From: Chitinophagaceae bacterium
Lineage (GTDB): Bacteria; Bacteroidota; Bacteroidia; Chitinophagales; Chitinophagaceae
Assembly: GCA_022841365.1 (NCBI GenBank)
Contig: JALHRP010000028.1
Coordinates: 1-49,300 of the forward strand
Reading direction: 5' to 3'
DNA length: 49,300 nucleotides
The position numbers and the translations under genes were made by a program. The notes under the pieces are model-generated. The model worked only from the letters and a program-made list of their open reading frames with translations. It had not been told where the DNA came from and did not search any database. Of the stretch, positions 1 to 8,245 are shown piece after piece. Numbering within the stretch: the stretch's first letter is position 1; every line of letters begins with the position of its first letter.

Positions 1-1
1 G

Positions 2-2059
2 GTATTTGTTTGCGGCAGTGATGAACATGGAACGGCCATTCCTATCCAGGCAACGAAAGAAGGAACCACTCCAAGAGCAATCATTGATAAGTATCATGAA
101 GCCATGAAACAGGATTTTGAAGACCTGAGTATGAGCTTTGATATTTATCACCGCACCAGTGAACCCATTCATCATGAAACGGCGCAGGAGTTTTTTACTT
201 ATCTGGAAGAACGTGGTGAACTGGAAACAAAAGAAACCGAACAGTTTTTTGATGAAGCAACAAATACTTTTTTAGCCGATCGTTATATAAAAGGTACATG
301 CCCCAATTGCGGCAGCGACCGTGCATTTGGTGATCAGTGTGAAAACTGCGGACGTACATTAAGTCCGGATGAGCTGATCAACCCCGTTAGTACACTCAGC
401 GGTAAAACACCCATCAAGAAAAAAACAACACATTGGTATTTGCCATTGGGTAAGCATGAAGAGTTTTTGCGTGAATGGATATTGAAAGAACACAAAGATG
501 ATTGGCGTGCAACTGTAGTAGGTCAATGCAGAAGCTGGATTGAAGGTGGTTTGCAATCAAGAGCCATCAGTCGTGATTTAGATTGGGGCATCAGTATTCC
601 ACACGCCGATGGTGCCGGTAAAGTGTTGTATGTGTGGTTTGATGCACCGATTGGTTATATCAGCGCAACAAAACAATGGGCACTCGACAATAAAAAAGAA
701 TGGGAACCGTATTGGTACAGTGAGGATACAAAGCTGCTGCATTTTGTTGGAAAAGATAATATCGTATTCCATTGCATCATTTTCCCGATCATGCTGAAGT
801 TGCATGGAAATATTTTGCCGACAAATGTTCCGGCCAATGAGTTTCTAAATCTTGAAGGTGACAAAATGAGTACCAGCCGCAACTGGAAACTCGACATGCG
901 TGATTACATCAACGATTTTGTGAAGAAAGAAAACGGTGGCGGGCAAGCGGTTGATATGCTCCGTTATTATTTAACGCAGATAGCTCCTGAAACAAAAGAC
1001 AGTGAGTTTATGTGGAAGGGTTTTCAGGATGCAGTGAACAGTGAGCTGGGAAATATCTTCGGCAATTTTGTAAACCGTACATGGGTGCTGATGCATAAAC
1101 TCTGTGGCGGTAAAGTGCCCAAGCTGCATGAAGATGTACTGACAGATGATGATCAATGGATCATCACTGAAATTCAAAATGCAAAATCGAAAGTTGAAAA
1201 TTTATTGGAAGAATACAAGTTCCGTGAGGCGTTGTTTGAAGTAATTGATCTCAGCCGAAAGGGTAATCAATACATGCAGAAAAAAGAACCATGGATTGTT
1301 GCAAAGAAAACCTCCCCAAACCCCTCCGAAGGAGGGGCTTTAAACCCTGCAAGTGCTACTGTACACTCGGACTCTAAGAACCCTCCTTTGGAGGGCAGGG
1401 AGGCCGCCCAAAAAAGTATTGATAATACCATGCATTTGTGTTTGCAGTTAAGTGCAAATCTTGCCATCCTCATCAACCCCTTTCTTCCAAACACAGCCAA
1501 GAAAATGCTGGGTATGATGAAAGTGGTGGACAAAATGCTCGACTGGGAAAATGCCGGTAAACTCAAATTACTGAGTGTAGGGTATGCAATGCGTGCACCT
1601 GAAATATTATTCCGGAAAATTGAAGATGACGAGATCAACTATCAAATTGAAAAATTAAAAGCAGGACTTGTAAAACCTGAAACAACAACTACAAAAGTGG
1701 AAGAAGTTAAATCTGAAGTCGCCAATCTGAAATCTGAAATCCAGTTCGATGACTTTGCTAAGATTGATCTCAAAGTAGGAACCATTGTGGCAGCAGAAAA
1801 AGTAGAGAAAGCAGATAAGCTCCTGAAGCTTTCTGTTGATCTTGGTTTTGAAATAAGAACTATTGTGAGTGGTATTGCACTTCACTTTAAACCCGAAGAT
1901 ATTGTGGGTAAACAAGTGGTGGTAGTTGCAAACCTTGCTCCCCGTAAAATGCGTGGTATAGAAAGTAATGGTATGATTTTAATGGCAGAAGATAAAGAAG
2001 GCAAACTGCATTTTGTAAATCCGCAGGATGCCGTTAATCCCGGTGCTTCTGTTAATTAA
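2..2059 (+). CDS. metG: Methionyl-tRNA synthetase (5' end outside window)
   Basis: Charges tRNA-Met with methionine in the cytoplasm. The open frame runs in from the left edge, so the start and the HIGH motif are missing. The first visible residues include GSDEHGT, typical of the catalytic fold. A four-cysteine zinc knuckle (two CxxC pairs) lies at about 300-358 and the KMSTS loop at 863-877. The anticodon-binding helical domain follows. From about 1741 to the stop there is a C-terminal EMAP/Trbp111-type tRNA-binding domain (FAKIDLKVGTI, then RKMRGIESNGMIL). Two oddities: about 33 extra codons at 1310-1408, made of a palindromic repeat, sit between the helix ending PWIVAKK and the next helix; and the linker before the C-terminal domain is built from a short repeat. 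The frame stays open throughout, so the gene is probably functional. Confidence 0.97.
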   Translation, partial: VFVCGSDEHGTAIPIQATKEGTTPRAIIDKYHEAMKQDFEDLSMSFDIYHRTSEPIHHETAQEFFTYLEERGELETKETEQFFDEATNTFLADRYIKGTCPNCGSDRAFGDQCENCGRTLSPDELINPVSTLSGKTPIKKKTTHWYLPLGKHEEFLREWILKEHKDDWRATVVGQCRSWIEGGLQSRAISRDLDWGISIPHADGAGKVLYVWFDAPIGYISATKQWALDNKKEWEPYWYSEDTKLLHFVGKDNIVFHCIIFPIMLKLHGNILPTNVPANEFLNLEGDKMSTSRNWKLDMRDYINDFVKKENGGGQAVDMLRYYLTQIAPETKDSEFMWKGFQDAVNSELGNIFGNFVNRTWVLMHKLCGGKVPKLHEDVLTDDDQWIITEIQNAKSKVENLLEEYKFREALFEVIDLSRKGNQYMQKKEPWIVAKKTSPNPSEGGALNPASATVHSDSKNPPLEGREAAQKSIDNTMHLCLQLSANLAILINPFLPNTAKKMLGMMKVVDKMLDWENAGKLKLLSVGYAMRAPEILFRKIEDDEINYQIEKLKAGLVKPETTTTKVEEVKSEVANLKSEIQFDDFAKIDLKVGTIVAAEKVEKADKLLKLSVDLGFEIRTIVSGIALHFKPEDIVGKQVVVVANLAPRKMRGIESNGMILMAEDKEGKLHFVNPQDAVNPGASVN
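1310..1408. repeat. GC-rich palindromic element inserted in frame in metG
   Basis: About 99 bases contain two perfect small hairpins: cccctccgaaggagggg at 1321-1337 and ccctcctttggaggg at 1381-1395. The outer ends are complementary-like (cctcccc at 1311 against gggagg near 1398-1403). The length is a multiple of three and there is no stop, adding roughly 33 residues (TSPNPSEGG through GREAA) to MetRS. The stretch is richer in C and G than the gene around it. It resembles the elements at 8169-8235 and 9606-9637. Confidence 0.75.
1709..1742. repeat. Short AATCTGAA-type repeat forming the MetRS linker
   Basis: The unit aatctgaa occurs three times within 34 bases (spacings 14 and 9 or 10 bases) and is translated as a KSEV...LKSEI linker between the anticodon-binding and C-terminal tRNA-binding domains. 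The repetition is visible directly. From memory, similar short units occur in Bacteroidota intergenic DNA and as KSEV-like peptides; that part is not tested here. Confidence 0.5.
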
Positions 2060-2154
2060 TTCAAGAATGATTTTTTGAAAGTACATAAACCGGCCGAAGA
2101 TATAGTTGCTCATCAGTATAAGAGTTGTTGTTAATTCCGGGTTACTGTTTCATT

Positions 2155-2166
2155 CAACAGCTGTTG
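2155..2166. promoter_or_regulatory. Perfect 12-bp palindrome overlapping the sigma-factor promoter
   Basis: The sequence caacagctgttg is its own reverse complement and ends on the TTG that serves as the -33 element of the promoter for the gene at 2210. It has no room for a hairpin loop longer than four bases, so a dimeric protein operator fits better than an RNA structure. The binding protein is unknown. Confidence 0.35.
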
Positions 2167-2193
2167 GTTTTTTAACTGGTTTGTTTATATTTG
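2164..2193 (+). promoter_or_regulatory. Bacteroidota-type promoter of the ECF sigma operon
   Basis: TTG at 2164-2166, a 19-base spacer and TATATTTG at 2186-2193 match the housekeeping consensus TTG-N17-23-TAnnTTTG. Transcription would begin near 2199, giving a leader of about 10 bases before the TTG start codon at 2210. Confidence 0.7.
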
Positions 2194-2209
2194 CTATTTA
2201 CCGCATATT

Positions 2210-2761
2210 TTGTTTACCACAGCTACATATAATGAGACAGACCTTGTACACCGCTTAAATAACGGTGATCAGCAGGCGATGTCTGAACTTTATGATCGGT
2301 TTTCGGGTGCACTGCTTGGTGTAATTATGAAAATCATTACAGATCAGGCTACAGCTGAGGATGTGTTACAGGAAACAATGGTGAAGATCTGGAATAATAT
2401 TTCCAGCTTTGATACTACTAAAGGTCGTTTGTTTACATGGATGATTAATATTGCACGCAATCAATCCATTGATAAAACCAGATCCAAAAGTTTTAAAAAC
2501 ACTGCACAAAACTCTTCTTTAGAAGATTCCGTATATGTAAGCGAAACTATTCCTGCAGCAGGAGCAAGTGCCGACACATTGGATGTGAAGAACTGGTTGC
2601 TTCATCTGCCGGAAGAAAACAGGAAACTGATGCGGATGGCTTATTTTATGGGCTATACCCAGGAAGAGATCAGTAAAGAACTCAATATCCCGTTAGGAAC
2701 CGTAAAAACCAAGATCAGGAATAGTTTAATCGTATTACGTAAAAAATTAAATGTAACCTGA
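2210..2761 (+). CDS. ECF-family RNA polymerase sigma factor
   Basis: A 183-residue sigma-70 family protein with only regions 2 and 4, the ECF architecture. Region 2 runs from about residue 22 to 90 (AEDVLQETMVKIW, then RLFTWMINIARNQSID). Region 4 is at about 130-180, with the helix-turn-helix MGYTQEEISKELNIPLGTVK. The start is TTG: the next in-frame ATG, at 2279, would remove the start of region 2, and the promoter at 2164-2193 ends just before this TTG. The stop is one base before the next gene's start codon, so the two are translationally coupled. The RskA-like partner suggests release of sigma by an envelope signal. Likely targets are its own operon and perhaps the DUF4331 operon downstream; that is inference. 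Confidence 0.93.
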   Translation: MFTTATYNETDLVHRLNNGDQQAMSELYDRFSGALLGVIMKIITDQATAEDVLQETMVKIWNNISSFDTTKGRLFTWMINIARNQSIDKTRSKSFKNTAQNSSLEDSVYVSETIPAAGASADTLDVKNWLLHLPEENRKLMRMAYFMGYTQEEISKELNIPLGTVKTKIRNSLIVLRKKLNVT

Positions 2762-2762
2762 A

Positions 2763-3590
2763 GTGGACCTAAGTTGTATCATACAATCCGGTGACCTTGA
2801 ACTTTATGTGATGGGTATGCTTCCTCCAGAAGAGGCGGCCAAGGTGGAAACCCTTGCCCAAATGTTTCCCGAAATCAAAGACGAACTCAATGCAATCGCC
2901 GCAACGTTTGAAGCAGGCGCTATGCAGGCAGCAATAACACCTTCAGCTTCGGTGAAGGAAAAAGTAATGGCTTCTTTATCTGCTCAACAATCAAAGACAG
3001 ACAACATTCCTGCAGCAAAAGTGGTTGAAATGAAAATGGAACCTGTTGCTGCTACTGTAAAATCATTCAGCAAGCTGGCTATTGCAGCTTCATGGGGTTT
3101 ATTGATCTTACTGGGCGGATTGTCTGCTTATCTGTTTAACAATAACAGCAAGCTTAAATCTGATGTAGCCACTTTACAACAAAGCTCAGCTGCATATGAA
3201 GAGCAAATGGCCGGTCTTACAAAAAAAATCTCTTCTTACGAAACATACCGCCGCTTAAAATCAGATCCTTCATTAACATCTGTTGCGCTGGCTTCTGTAA
3301 AACCCGAAGTACAGCAACAGGCCGAAGTGTTCTGGAACAAAGCAACCGGCGAACTGTTTATTGATCCGTCTTCTCTGCCACAGGCACCTGCAGGTAAACA
3401 ATATCAGCTCTGGTTCCTGATTGATGGCAAGCCAACAGATGCAGGTATGATCAGTCTTACCGATGTAGCATCTATTCAAAAAATGAAAGAATGTAAAGGC
3501 GCACAAATGTTTGCCATTACATTAGAAGATGAAGGCGGTAAACCAACACCCGACTTAAATGCCCTGGTTGTTGCAGGAAAAGTAAGCTGA
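2763..3590 (+). CDS. RskA-family transmembrane anti-sigma factor
   Basis: A 275-residue single-pass membrane protein. The cytoplasmic N-terminal part (GDLELYVMGMLPPEEAAKVE) matches the sigma-binding zinc-less anti-sigma domain found in RskA relatives. A transmembrane helix lies at about residues 102-126, followed by a short coiled coil. The periplasmic C-terminal half has the RskA signature (FWNKATGELFIDPSSLP, then GKQYQLWFLIDGKPTDAG). The start is GTG, one base after the sigma-factor stop. By family knowledge it holds the sigma factor at the membrane until a signal disables it. The signal cannot be read from the sequence. A strong terminator follows directly. Confidence 0.92.
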   Translation: MDLSCIIQSGDLELYVMGMLPPEEAAKVETLAQMFPEIKDELNAIAATFEAGAMQAAITPSASVKEKVMASLSAQQSKTDNIPAAKVVEMKMEPVAATVKSFSKLAIAASWGLLILLGGLSAYLFNNNSKLKSDVATLQQSSAAYEEQMAGLTKKISSYETYRRLKSDPSLTSVALASVKPEVQQQAEVFWNKATGELFIDPSSLPQAPAGKQYQLWFLIDGKPTDAGMISLTDVASIQKMKECKGAQMFAITLEDEGGKPTPDLNALVVAGKVS

Positions 3591-3613
3591 TAAAATAATA
3601 TTTTTTTGATACG

Positions 3614-3656
3614 CTGCCCCGGTTGGATGATTCCAAAACCGGGGCAGTTTTTTTTT
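3614..3656 (+). terminator. Intrinsic terminator of the sigma/anti-sigma operon
   Basis: An 11-bp perfect stem (ctgccccggtt at 3614-3624 with aaccggggcag at 3637-3647) is followed by nine T residues. It separates the regulators from the DUF4331 operon, which therefore needs its own promoter. I found no convincing TAnnTTTG box in 3660-3862, which would fit an alternative sigma factor. Confidence 0.9.
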
Positions 3657-3862
3657 CGTACATATAAGAGATCTATGCTTGTGAGAAGTACGAATCATTT
3701 TTCCTGTTGTTCTCTCCTCAACCGGCGGGATGATACCTCTTCTGCAATTAAATACCACTGGCAAACTCAGTAACCAAGTGAAAAACTAAAACGATCCCTG
3801 CACATGATTACTGAAAGAAAGAACGGTTTTATTATTCATTCATTTATTAACAACGTTTATTT

Positions 3863-5980
3863 ATGAGAAAGAAAATCTATGCTTCGTTTTTACTGGCTGT
3901 GATGCTGGTAAATACTTTTCCGATGCAGCTTTTCGCATCCAGTCATCGGGAAGCGCCGTTGATCTCTAATGATCCGCTGGCCGACAACACCGATCTCTAC
4001 GCCTTTGTAAGTCCTGATGATCCAAACAAAGTGACCATCATTGCCAACTATGTGCCCGGTCAGTTACCACAGGGCGGCCCCAATTATTATTCGTTTGGCG
4101 AAAACATCCGTTACGAAATTCACATTGACAATAACACCGCTACTGCAGGCGATGATATTGTGTACCGTTTTTTGTTCAGCAAAACAAACGAAGATCCTAC
4201 TACCTTTTTTAATATCCGTTTAGGTAAGCAGAATTTAAAAACCACTTACAGAATGGAAAGAAGTATGGATGGAGGTAAAAACTTCCAGACAGTTGTTTCA
4301 AGTGGTGTGGTTCCTCCGCCCAACATCGGTCCACGTTCTATTAACTCTGCAGTTGGTTTAAACACAACCTACGATCAGCTCATTCAAAATGCCATCACTA
4401 CTGCAAGTACCGGCGAAAAAGTATTTTGTGGTACAAGTGATGATCCCTTTTATGTAGATCTGGGTGGTATTTTTGATTTAGGTGATGCTCCACGCACAAC
4501 CGGTTCAATGGCCAGAGATGGTTTAAAATGTTTAAACGTATCTACCATTGCTATCCAGGTTGATATTTCAACACTGCAAAAAGATAAGAAGCCTGTTTCA
4601 ATGGCTGCAAATATTCTTGATCCTAATTATGTAATTGGTGTTTGGGCATCTGCAAGCCGTCAGAAAATTACCGTGTTGAAAAATGCAAGAGAATTTCAGC
4701 AAAATCCAAACAATCAACAAGGCGGTTTTCAGGGAGGACAGGGACAAGGCGCATGGGTACAGGTATCCCGTTTAGGTATGCCTTTAACCAACGAAGCCGT
4801 TATTCCAATTGGTTTTAAAGATCTTTGGAATCTCTTAACTCCTTACGAAGATTTAGCCAACCTGAATCTGTTTGGTAATTTCTTTTATAAGCCTGAGCTC
4901 TCCTTATATATGGATGACACGTTCTTTGGTGGTGCTGTTCCGGCACTTGCTCCATTACGTATACAACGTAATTCATTAGGTGCATTTGGTTTTGGTAACG
5001 ATCAAAATGGTTTGTATGCATTAAAAGGTACACCCGCTGTTGCAGGTACAGCTTTAGATGATGCCATTTTTGGTACATTATTATTACCGGCTCCTAACTC
5101 TCCACGTTCAGTTGATCTCTGGCCTATTTTCCATACCGGTGTTCCGAATCTGAAGCCTTATCAACTGGCTACAGGTAAAAACGGAAATCCACTGGCAGAA
5201 GGAAAACCTTTCATCAATAACTTTTTACCGAATGGTGGTGATATGCTTCGTTTAAACATGGCTGTTCCTCCAACTCAACGTACAAGCCCTGCGTTTAGTC
5301 CGTTAGGTATTGTTGCAGCAGCAGTATCAGGTTTAACTGATCCTGCTTACAATTCAAGTATAGCGTTGCAGAACATTCCAAACATGGATGGTTTCCCGAA
5401 TGGAAGAAGACTGGAAGATGATGTTACACGTATTGAACTGCAGGCAGTAGGTGGTGTTGCATTGGCAGCAATTGGTTTATGGTATGATGATTTTAACGGT
5501 GGCAGTCCTGTTACACAAGATCTGGTTGATGTATTAACTTACAAAACCGGTATCAATGCAAATGATGCTCCGTTTAAAACTTCATTCCCTTATGTTGCTT
5601 CTCCATGGGGCGGTACAAACAATTGTACTTGTGATGCAAACGGACAAACAGGCGGTGCAAATCCGGGTGTAAGCGGGGGAGAATTACTCCAGCGCAATCC
5701 CAATGTAGGTGCATCTGCTCCTGAATTATTTGTAACAGCTTATCCTAATCCAAGCAAAGACTTCAGCACCATCCGTTATAAAGTGGATGTAGCAAGTCAG
5801 GTGAAGATTGTGTTGTACGATGCACAGGGAAAAGCATTACAGGTATTGGTTGATAAAAAACAGGAAGCCGGAGTTTATACAGTGGAGGCCAATACAAAAG
5901 GTCTTGCTAACGGCAACTATGTTCTTTTAGCAACGAAGAATGGTGATGTAAAACAAAGCATCAATCTGATTAAAAACTAA
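3863..5980 (+). CDS. Exported DUF4331 protein with T9SS sorting domain
   Basis: A 705-residue protein. Residues 1-25 are a signal peptide, followed by the DUF4331 entry motif SSHREAPLISNDP and ADNTDLYAFVSPDD. The DUF4331 body fills most of the chain and includes a Gly/Gln-rich loop around residues 280-295. After a Gly-rich linker holding two cysteines (CTCDANGQ), the last 80 or so residues form a T9SS type A sorting domain (VTAYPNPSKDFSTIRYK, ending in NLIKN). It should therefore cross the outer membrane and be anchored or released at the surface. The biochemical role of DUF4331 is not known to me. It is first in a probable operon with the TPR and HupE-like genes, and lies just after a sigma/anti-sigma pair. 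Confidence 0.92.
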   Translation: MRKKIYASFLLAVMLVNTFPMQLFASSHREAPLISNDPLADNTDLYAFVSPDDPNKVTIIANYVPGQLPQGGPNYYSFGENIRYEIHIDNNTATAGDDIVYRFLFSKTNEDPTTFFNIRLGKQNLKTTYRMERSMDGGKNFQTVVSSGVVPPPNIGPRSINSAVGLNTTYDQLIQNAITTASTGEKVFCGTSDDPFYVDLGGIFDLGDAPRTTGSMARDGLKCLNVSTIAIQVDISTLQKDKKPVSMAANILDPNYVIGVWASASRQKITVLKNAREFQQNPNNQQGGFQGGQGQGAWVQVSRLGMPLTNEAVIPIGFKDLWNLLTPYEDLANLNLFGNFFYKPELSLYMDDTFFGGAVPALAPLRIQRNSLGAFGFGNDQNGLYALKGTPAVAGTALDDAIFGTLLLPAPNSPRSVDLWPIFHTGVPNLKPYQLATGKNGNPLAEGKPFINNFLPNGGDMLRLNMAVPPTQRTSPAFSPLGIVAAAVSGLTDPAYNSSIALQNIPNMDGFPNGRRLEDDVTRIELQAVGGVALAAIGLWYDDFNGGSPVTQDLVDVLTYKTGINANDAPFKTSFPYVASPWGGTNNCTCDANGQTGGANPGVSGGELLQRNPNVGASAPELFVTAYPNPSKDFSTIRYKVDVASQVKIVLYDAQGKALQVLVDKKQEAGVYTVEANTKGLANGNYVLLATKNGDVKQSINLIKN

Positions 5981-5991
5981 TCATACTTTTT

Positions 5992-6024
5992 AAGAACAGT
6001 TCCGCATGAAGCGGAACTGTTCTT
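5992..6024. promoter_or_regulatory. Perfect 14-bp hairpin between DUF4331 and TPR genes
   Basis: aagaacagttccgc (5992-6005) pairs without mismatch with 6011-6024 around the five-base loop atgaa. No T-run follows on either strand, so it is a poor intrinsic terminator. It starts 11 bases after the DUF4331 stop and ends 15 bases before the TPR start. An mRNA 3'-end stabiliser or processing element, keeping the exported protein's message more abundant than the downstream genes, is a reasonable inference. Confidence 0.7.
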
Positions 6025-6039
6025 ATCAATTCAAAGATC

Positions 6040-7386
6040 ATGAACCGGAAAATCATTTACGCAGCACTGTTGGTCATTTTTGCAGCTGCCAGCGGCTTTA
6101 TCATTTTCAAATACAGAAAAGATCAGCAGGCAGAAGCGCAGAAAATTTATCCTTTACTTCCAAGAGCTGCAGCATCTGCAAGTTTGGCGGAGTGGGGTGA
6201 CGTACAGCTTTCTGCAAAAAAACTGATGGCGGCGTTGGAACAGAACAGAAAAGATGCCAAATCAATGCTGTCGTTAACTGCACTGTATCTGAGCGAAGCA
6301 CGTATAACAGGTAATTACAGTTATTACGATAATGCTGCATTAAAACTGGTTGATGAATTGTTAGCAACAGATCCAAAGAATTTTGAAGCGCTAACATTTA
6401 AAGCCATGATCTTTTTATCGCAACATCATTTTGCCGAAGCGTTGGTTGTGATTAAGGAAGCAGAAGCAATCAATCCGTACAGTGCTTTTTTATATGGGTT
6501 GATGGTGGATGCATATGTCGAACTGGGTCAGTACAAAGAAGCGCTTGTTGCAGCCGATAAGATGATCAGCATCCGTCCTGATCTGCGTTCTTATGCACGT
6601 ATTTCTTATCTCCGTGAAATTTATGGTGATTATCCCGGTGCCATTGAAGCTATGAAAATGGCTGTAGATGCCGGACAGGCAGGTGATGAAACAACCGAAT
6701 GGTCACGTATTCAACTGGGTAAATTATATGAACTTACAGGCGATCTTACAAATGCAGAAATGCAATATGCACTTTCTCTCATTAATCGTCCGGGGTATGC
6801 GTATGCAAATGCAGGCTTGGCAAGAATTGCAGCTGCAAAAAAAGAATATCCAAAAGCAATCGCATATTATCAGGCAGCAGATTCGGTTATCAATGACTAT
6901 TCGTTTAAAGATGCAATGGCTGTTTTATATTCCATCACCGGAAATGAAAAAATGGCCGCTGAATTAAACAAAGAAGTGATTGTAAAAATGGAAGATGCAT
7001 TTACACAATCAAAAACCTACGATACCGTTGGCCATTATGCCGATCGTGAAATGGCGCATGCCTATCTGCACATAAACAATACAGATAAGGCATTGGAACA
7101 TGCACTGATGGAATATGACCGCAGGCCTTTGAACATTGATGTTAATGAAACTCTTGCCTGGGTATATTATAACAGGAATGAGTACCAAAAAGCACTCAGG
7201 TATATTGAAGCTGCATTATCAACTCAATCACAAAATCCTGAGCTCTTATGTCGTGCCGCCATGATTTATGCAAAAAATAATCAAAAGGCAAAGGCAAAAG
7301 AATTGCTTACAACTGCTTTTAAAAATAACCCCTCTTTTTCAATTCGTTTAAAGAAGGAAGCAGAGCAACTATTGAAGACGATTTAA
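6040..7386 (+). CDS. Membrane-anchored tetratricopeptide repeat protein
   Basis: A 448-residue protein. An N-terminal hydrophobic helix (residues about 5-24, ending before KYRKDQ) should act as an uncleaved anchor, or possibly a signal peptide, placing the rest in the periplasm. The remainder is helical with repeated TPR features: alternating small residues and phrases such as YKEALVAADKMISIRPD, YPKAIAYYQAAD and YQKALRYIEAAL. TPR arrays are protein-binding scaffolds. It lies between the DUF4331 and HupE-like genes, 9 bases before the latter, so the three products probably act together. No enzymatic domain is visible. Confidence 0.88.
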   Translation: MNRKIIYAALLVIFAAASGFIIFKYRKDQQAEAQKIYPLLPRAAASASLAEWGDVQLSAKKLMAALEQNRKDAKSMLSLTALYLSEARITGNYSYYDNAALKLVDELLATDPKNFEALTFKAMIFLSQHHFAEALVVIKEAEAINPYSAFLYGLMVDAYVELGQYKEALVAADKMISIRPDLRSYARISYLREIYGDYPGAIEAMKMAVDAGQAGDETTEWSRIQLGKLYELTGDLTNAEMQYALSLINRPGYAYANAGLARIAAAKKEYPKAIAYYQAADSVINDYSFKDAMAVLYSITGNEKMAAELNKEVIVKMEDAFTQSKTYDTVGHYADREMAHAYLHINNTDKALEHALMEYDRRPLNIDVNETLAWVYYNRNEYQKALRYIEAALSTQSQNPELLCRAAMIYAKNNQKAKAKELLTTAFKNNPSFSIRLKKEAEQLLKTI

Positions 7387-7395
7387 TATACAGCA

Positions 7396-8073
7396 GTGTA
7401 TCAACCCAAAAACCAAACCGTCATTTTTCTTTGTTTCACTGTATTATTTGCAGTGATCGCTGTTACCGCATCGGCACATACCATCAATTATGCATTGGAA
7501 AATAAGCCAACACAGGATGTTGCCTGGTATTATTTTAAACTTGGTTTTGCACATATTATTCCTGATGGGTTAGATCATATTCTGTTTATAGTTGCTTTGT
7601 GTATGCTCAGTACAAAAATCAAAACCATCATCTGGCAGGCAACTGCTTTTACCGTTGCCCATACCATTACACTTGCATTGAGCATGAAAAATATTATAAC
7701 GGCTCCACCCGATGTAATAGAACCTATTATTGCTTTATCCATCTGTTTTGTTGCACTTGAAAATCTTTTGGTCTCCGGATTAAAGCCATGGCGTGTAATT
7801 CTGGTTTTTCTGTTTGGATTGATTCACGGAATGGGCTTTGCCAGTTCACTTAACGAAACAGGGTTGCCACGCAACCAGTTTTATACTTCTATAGTTTCGT
7901 TTAATGTAGGTGTTGAAGTTGGACAAATAGCCATCATCACACTCATCTTCTCAACCCTTGTTTATTTTTTTGGAAAAAAAGCCTGGTATAAAAAAGGTAT
8001 TGTATATCCCATTTCTATTGCAATAGCACTCGTTGCCGGCTTCTGGACACTGGAGCGTTCAGGCATTCTCTGA
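7396..8073 (+). CDS. HupE/UreJ-like membrane protein
   Basis: A 225-residue protein with about six transmembrane helices. An N-terminal hydrophobic segment that may be cleaved is followed by the family signature LGFAHIIPDGLDHILFI. A second conserved patch, FGLIHGMGFASSLNE, lies near the middle. HupE/UreJ proteins are associated with nickel or cobalt uptake in hydrogenase and urease loci, but no such enzymes are present here, so the substrate is open. The His/Asp residues of the signature could bind metal (inference). The start is GTG, 9 bases after the TPR stop; an ATG start would be inside the transmembrane region. It is the last gene of the operon. Confidence 0.87.
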   Translation: MYQPKNQTVIFLCFTVLFAVIAVTASAHTINYALENKPTQDVAWYYFKLGFAHIIPDGLDHILFIVALCMLSTKIKTIIWQATAFTVAHTITLALSMKNIITAPPDVIEPIIALSICFVALENLLVSGLKPWRVILVFLFGLIHGMGFASSLNETGLPRNQFYTSIVSFNVGVEVGQIAIITLIFSTLVYFFGKKAWYKKGIVYPISIAIALVAGFWTLERSGIL

Positions 8074-8083
8074 TTCCTTTTTT

Positions 8084-8111
8084 ACTCCGTTAATTTTTTT
8101 ACAGAGTTTTT
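8084..8111 (+). terminator. Possible terminator of the DUF4331-TPR-HupE operon
   Basis: An imperfect stem (actccgttaa at 8084-8093 with ttacagagt at 8099-8107, one mismatch and one bulge) is followed by a short T-run. The position, just after the HupE-like stop, fits. The stem is weak. Confidence 0.4.
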
Positions 8112-8168
8112 GCCAAATCTCAATTAATCCTATCTTCGAGGTAAATAGTTGCATAGCTAACTAATTTA

Positions 8169-8235
8169 CCCCTTTCCCCTAAAGGGGTGTTGCTACAGCA
8201 CGATTTTCTTTACCTCCCCTCAAGGGATGGGGGCA
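8169..8235. repeat. GC-rich palindromic element before the fadN-like gene
   Basis: Contains cccctttcccctaaagggg at 8169-8187 (a perfect 7-bp stem with a 5-base loop) and a second, looser C-tract/G-tract pair (cctcccct at 8213-8220, ggatggggg at 8225-8233). Its composition and C-tract/G-tract pattern match the elements inside metG and inside the following gene. It ends 10 bases before the start codon, so it is part of the leader of that gene. Confidence 0.65.
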
Positions 8236-8245
8236 AGCTTGAAAT

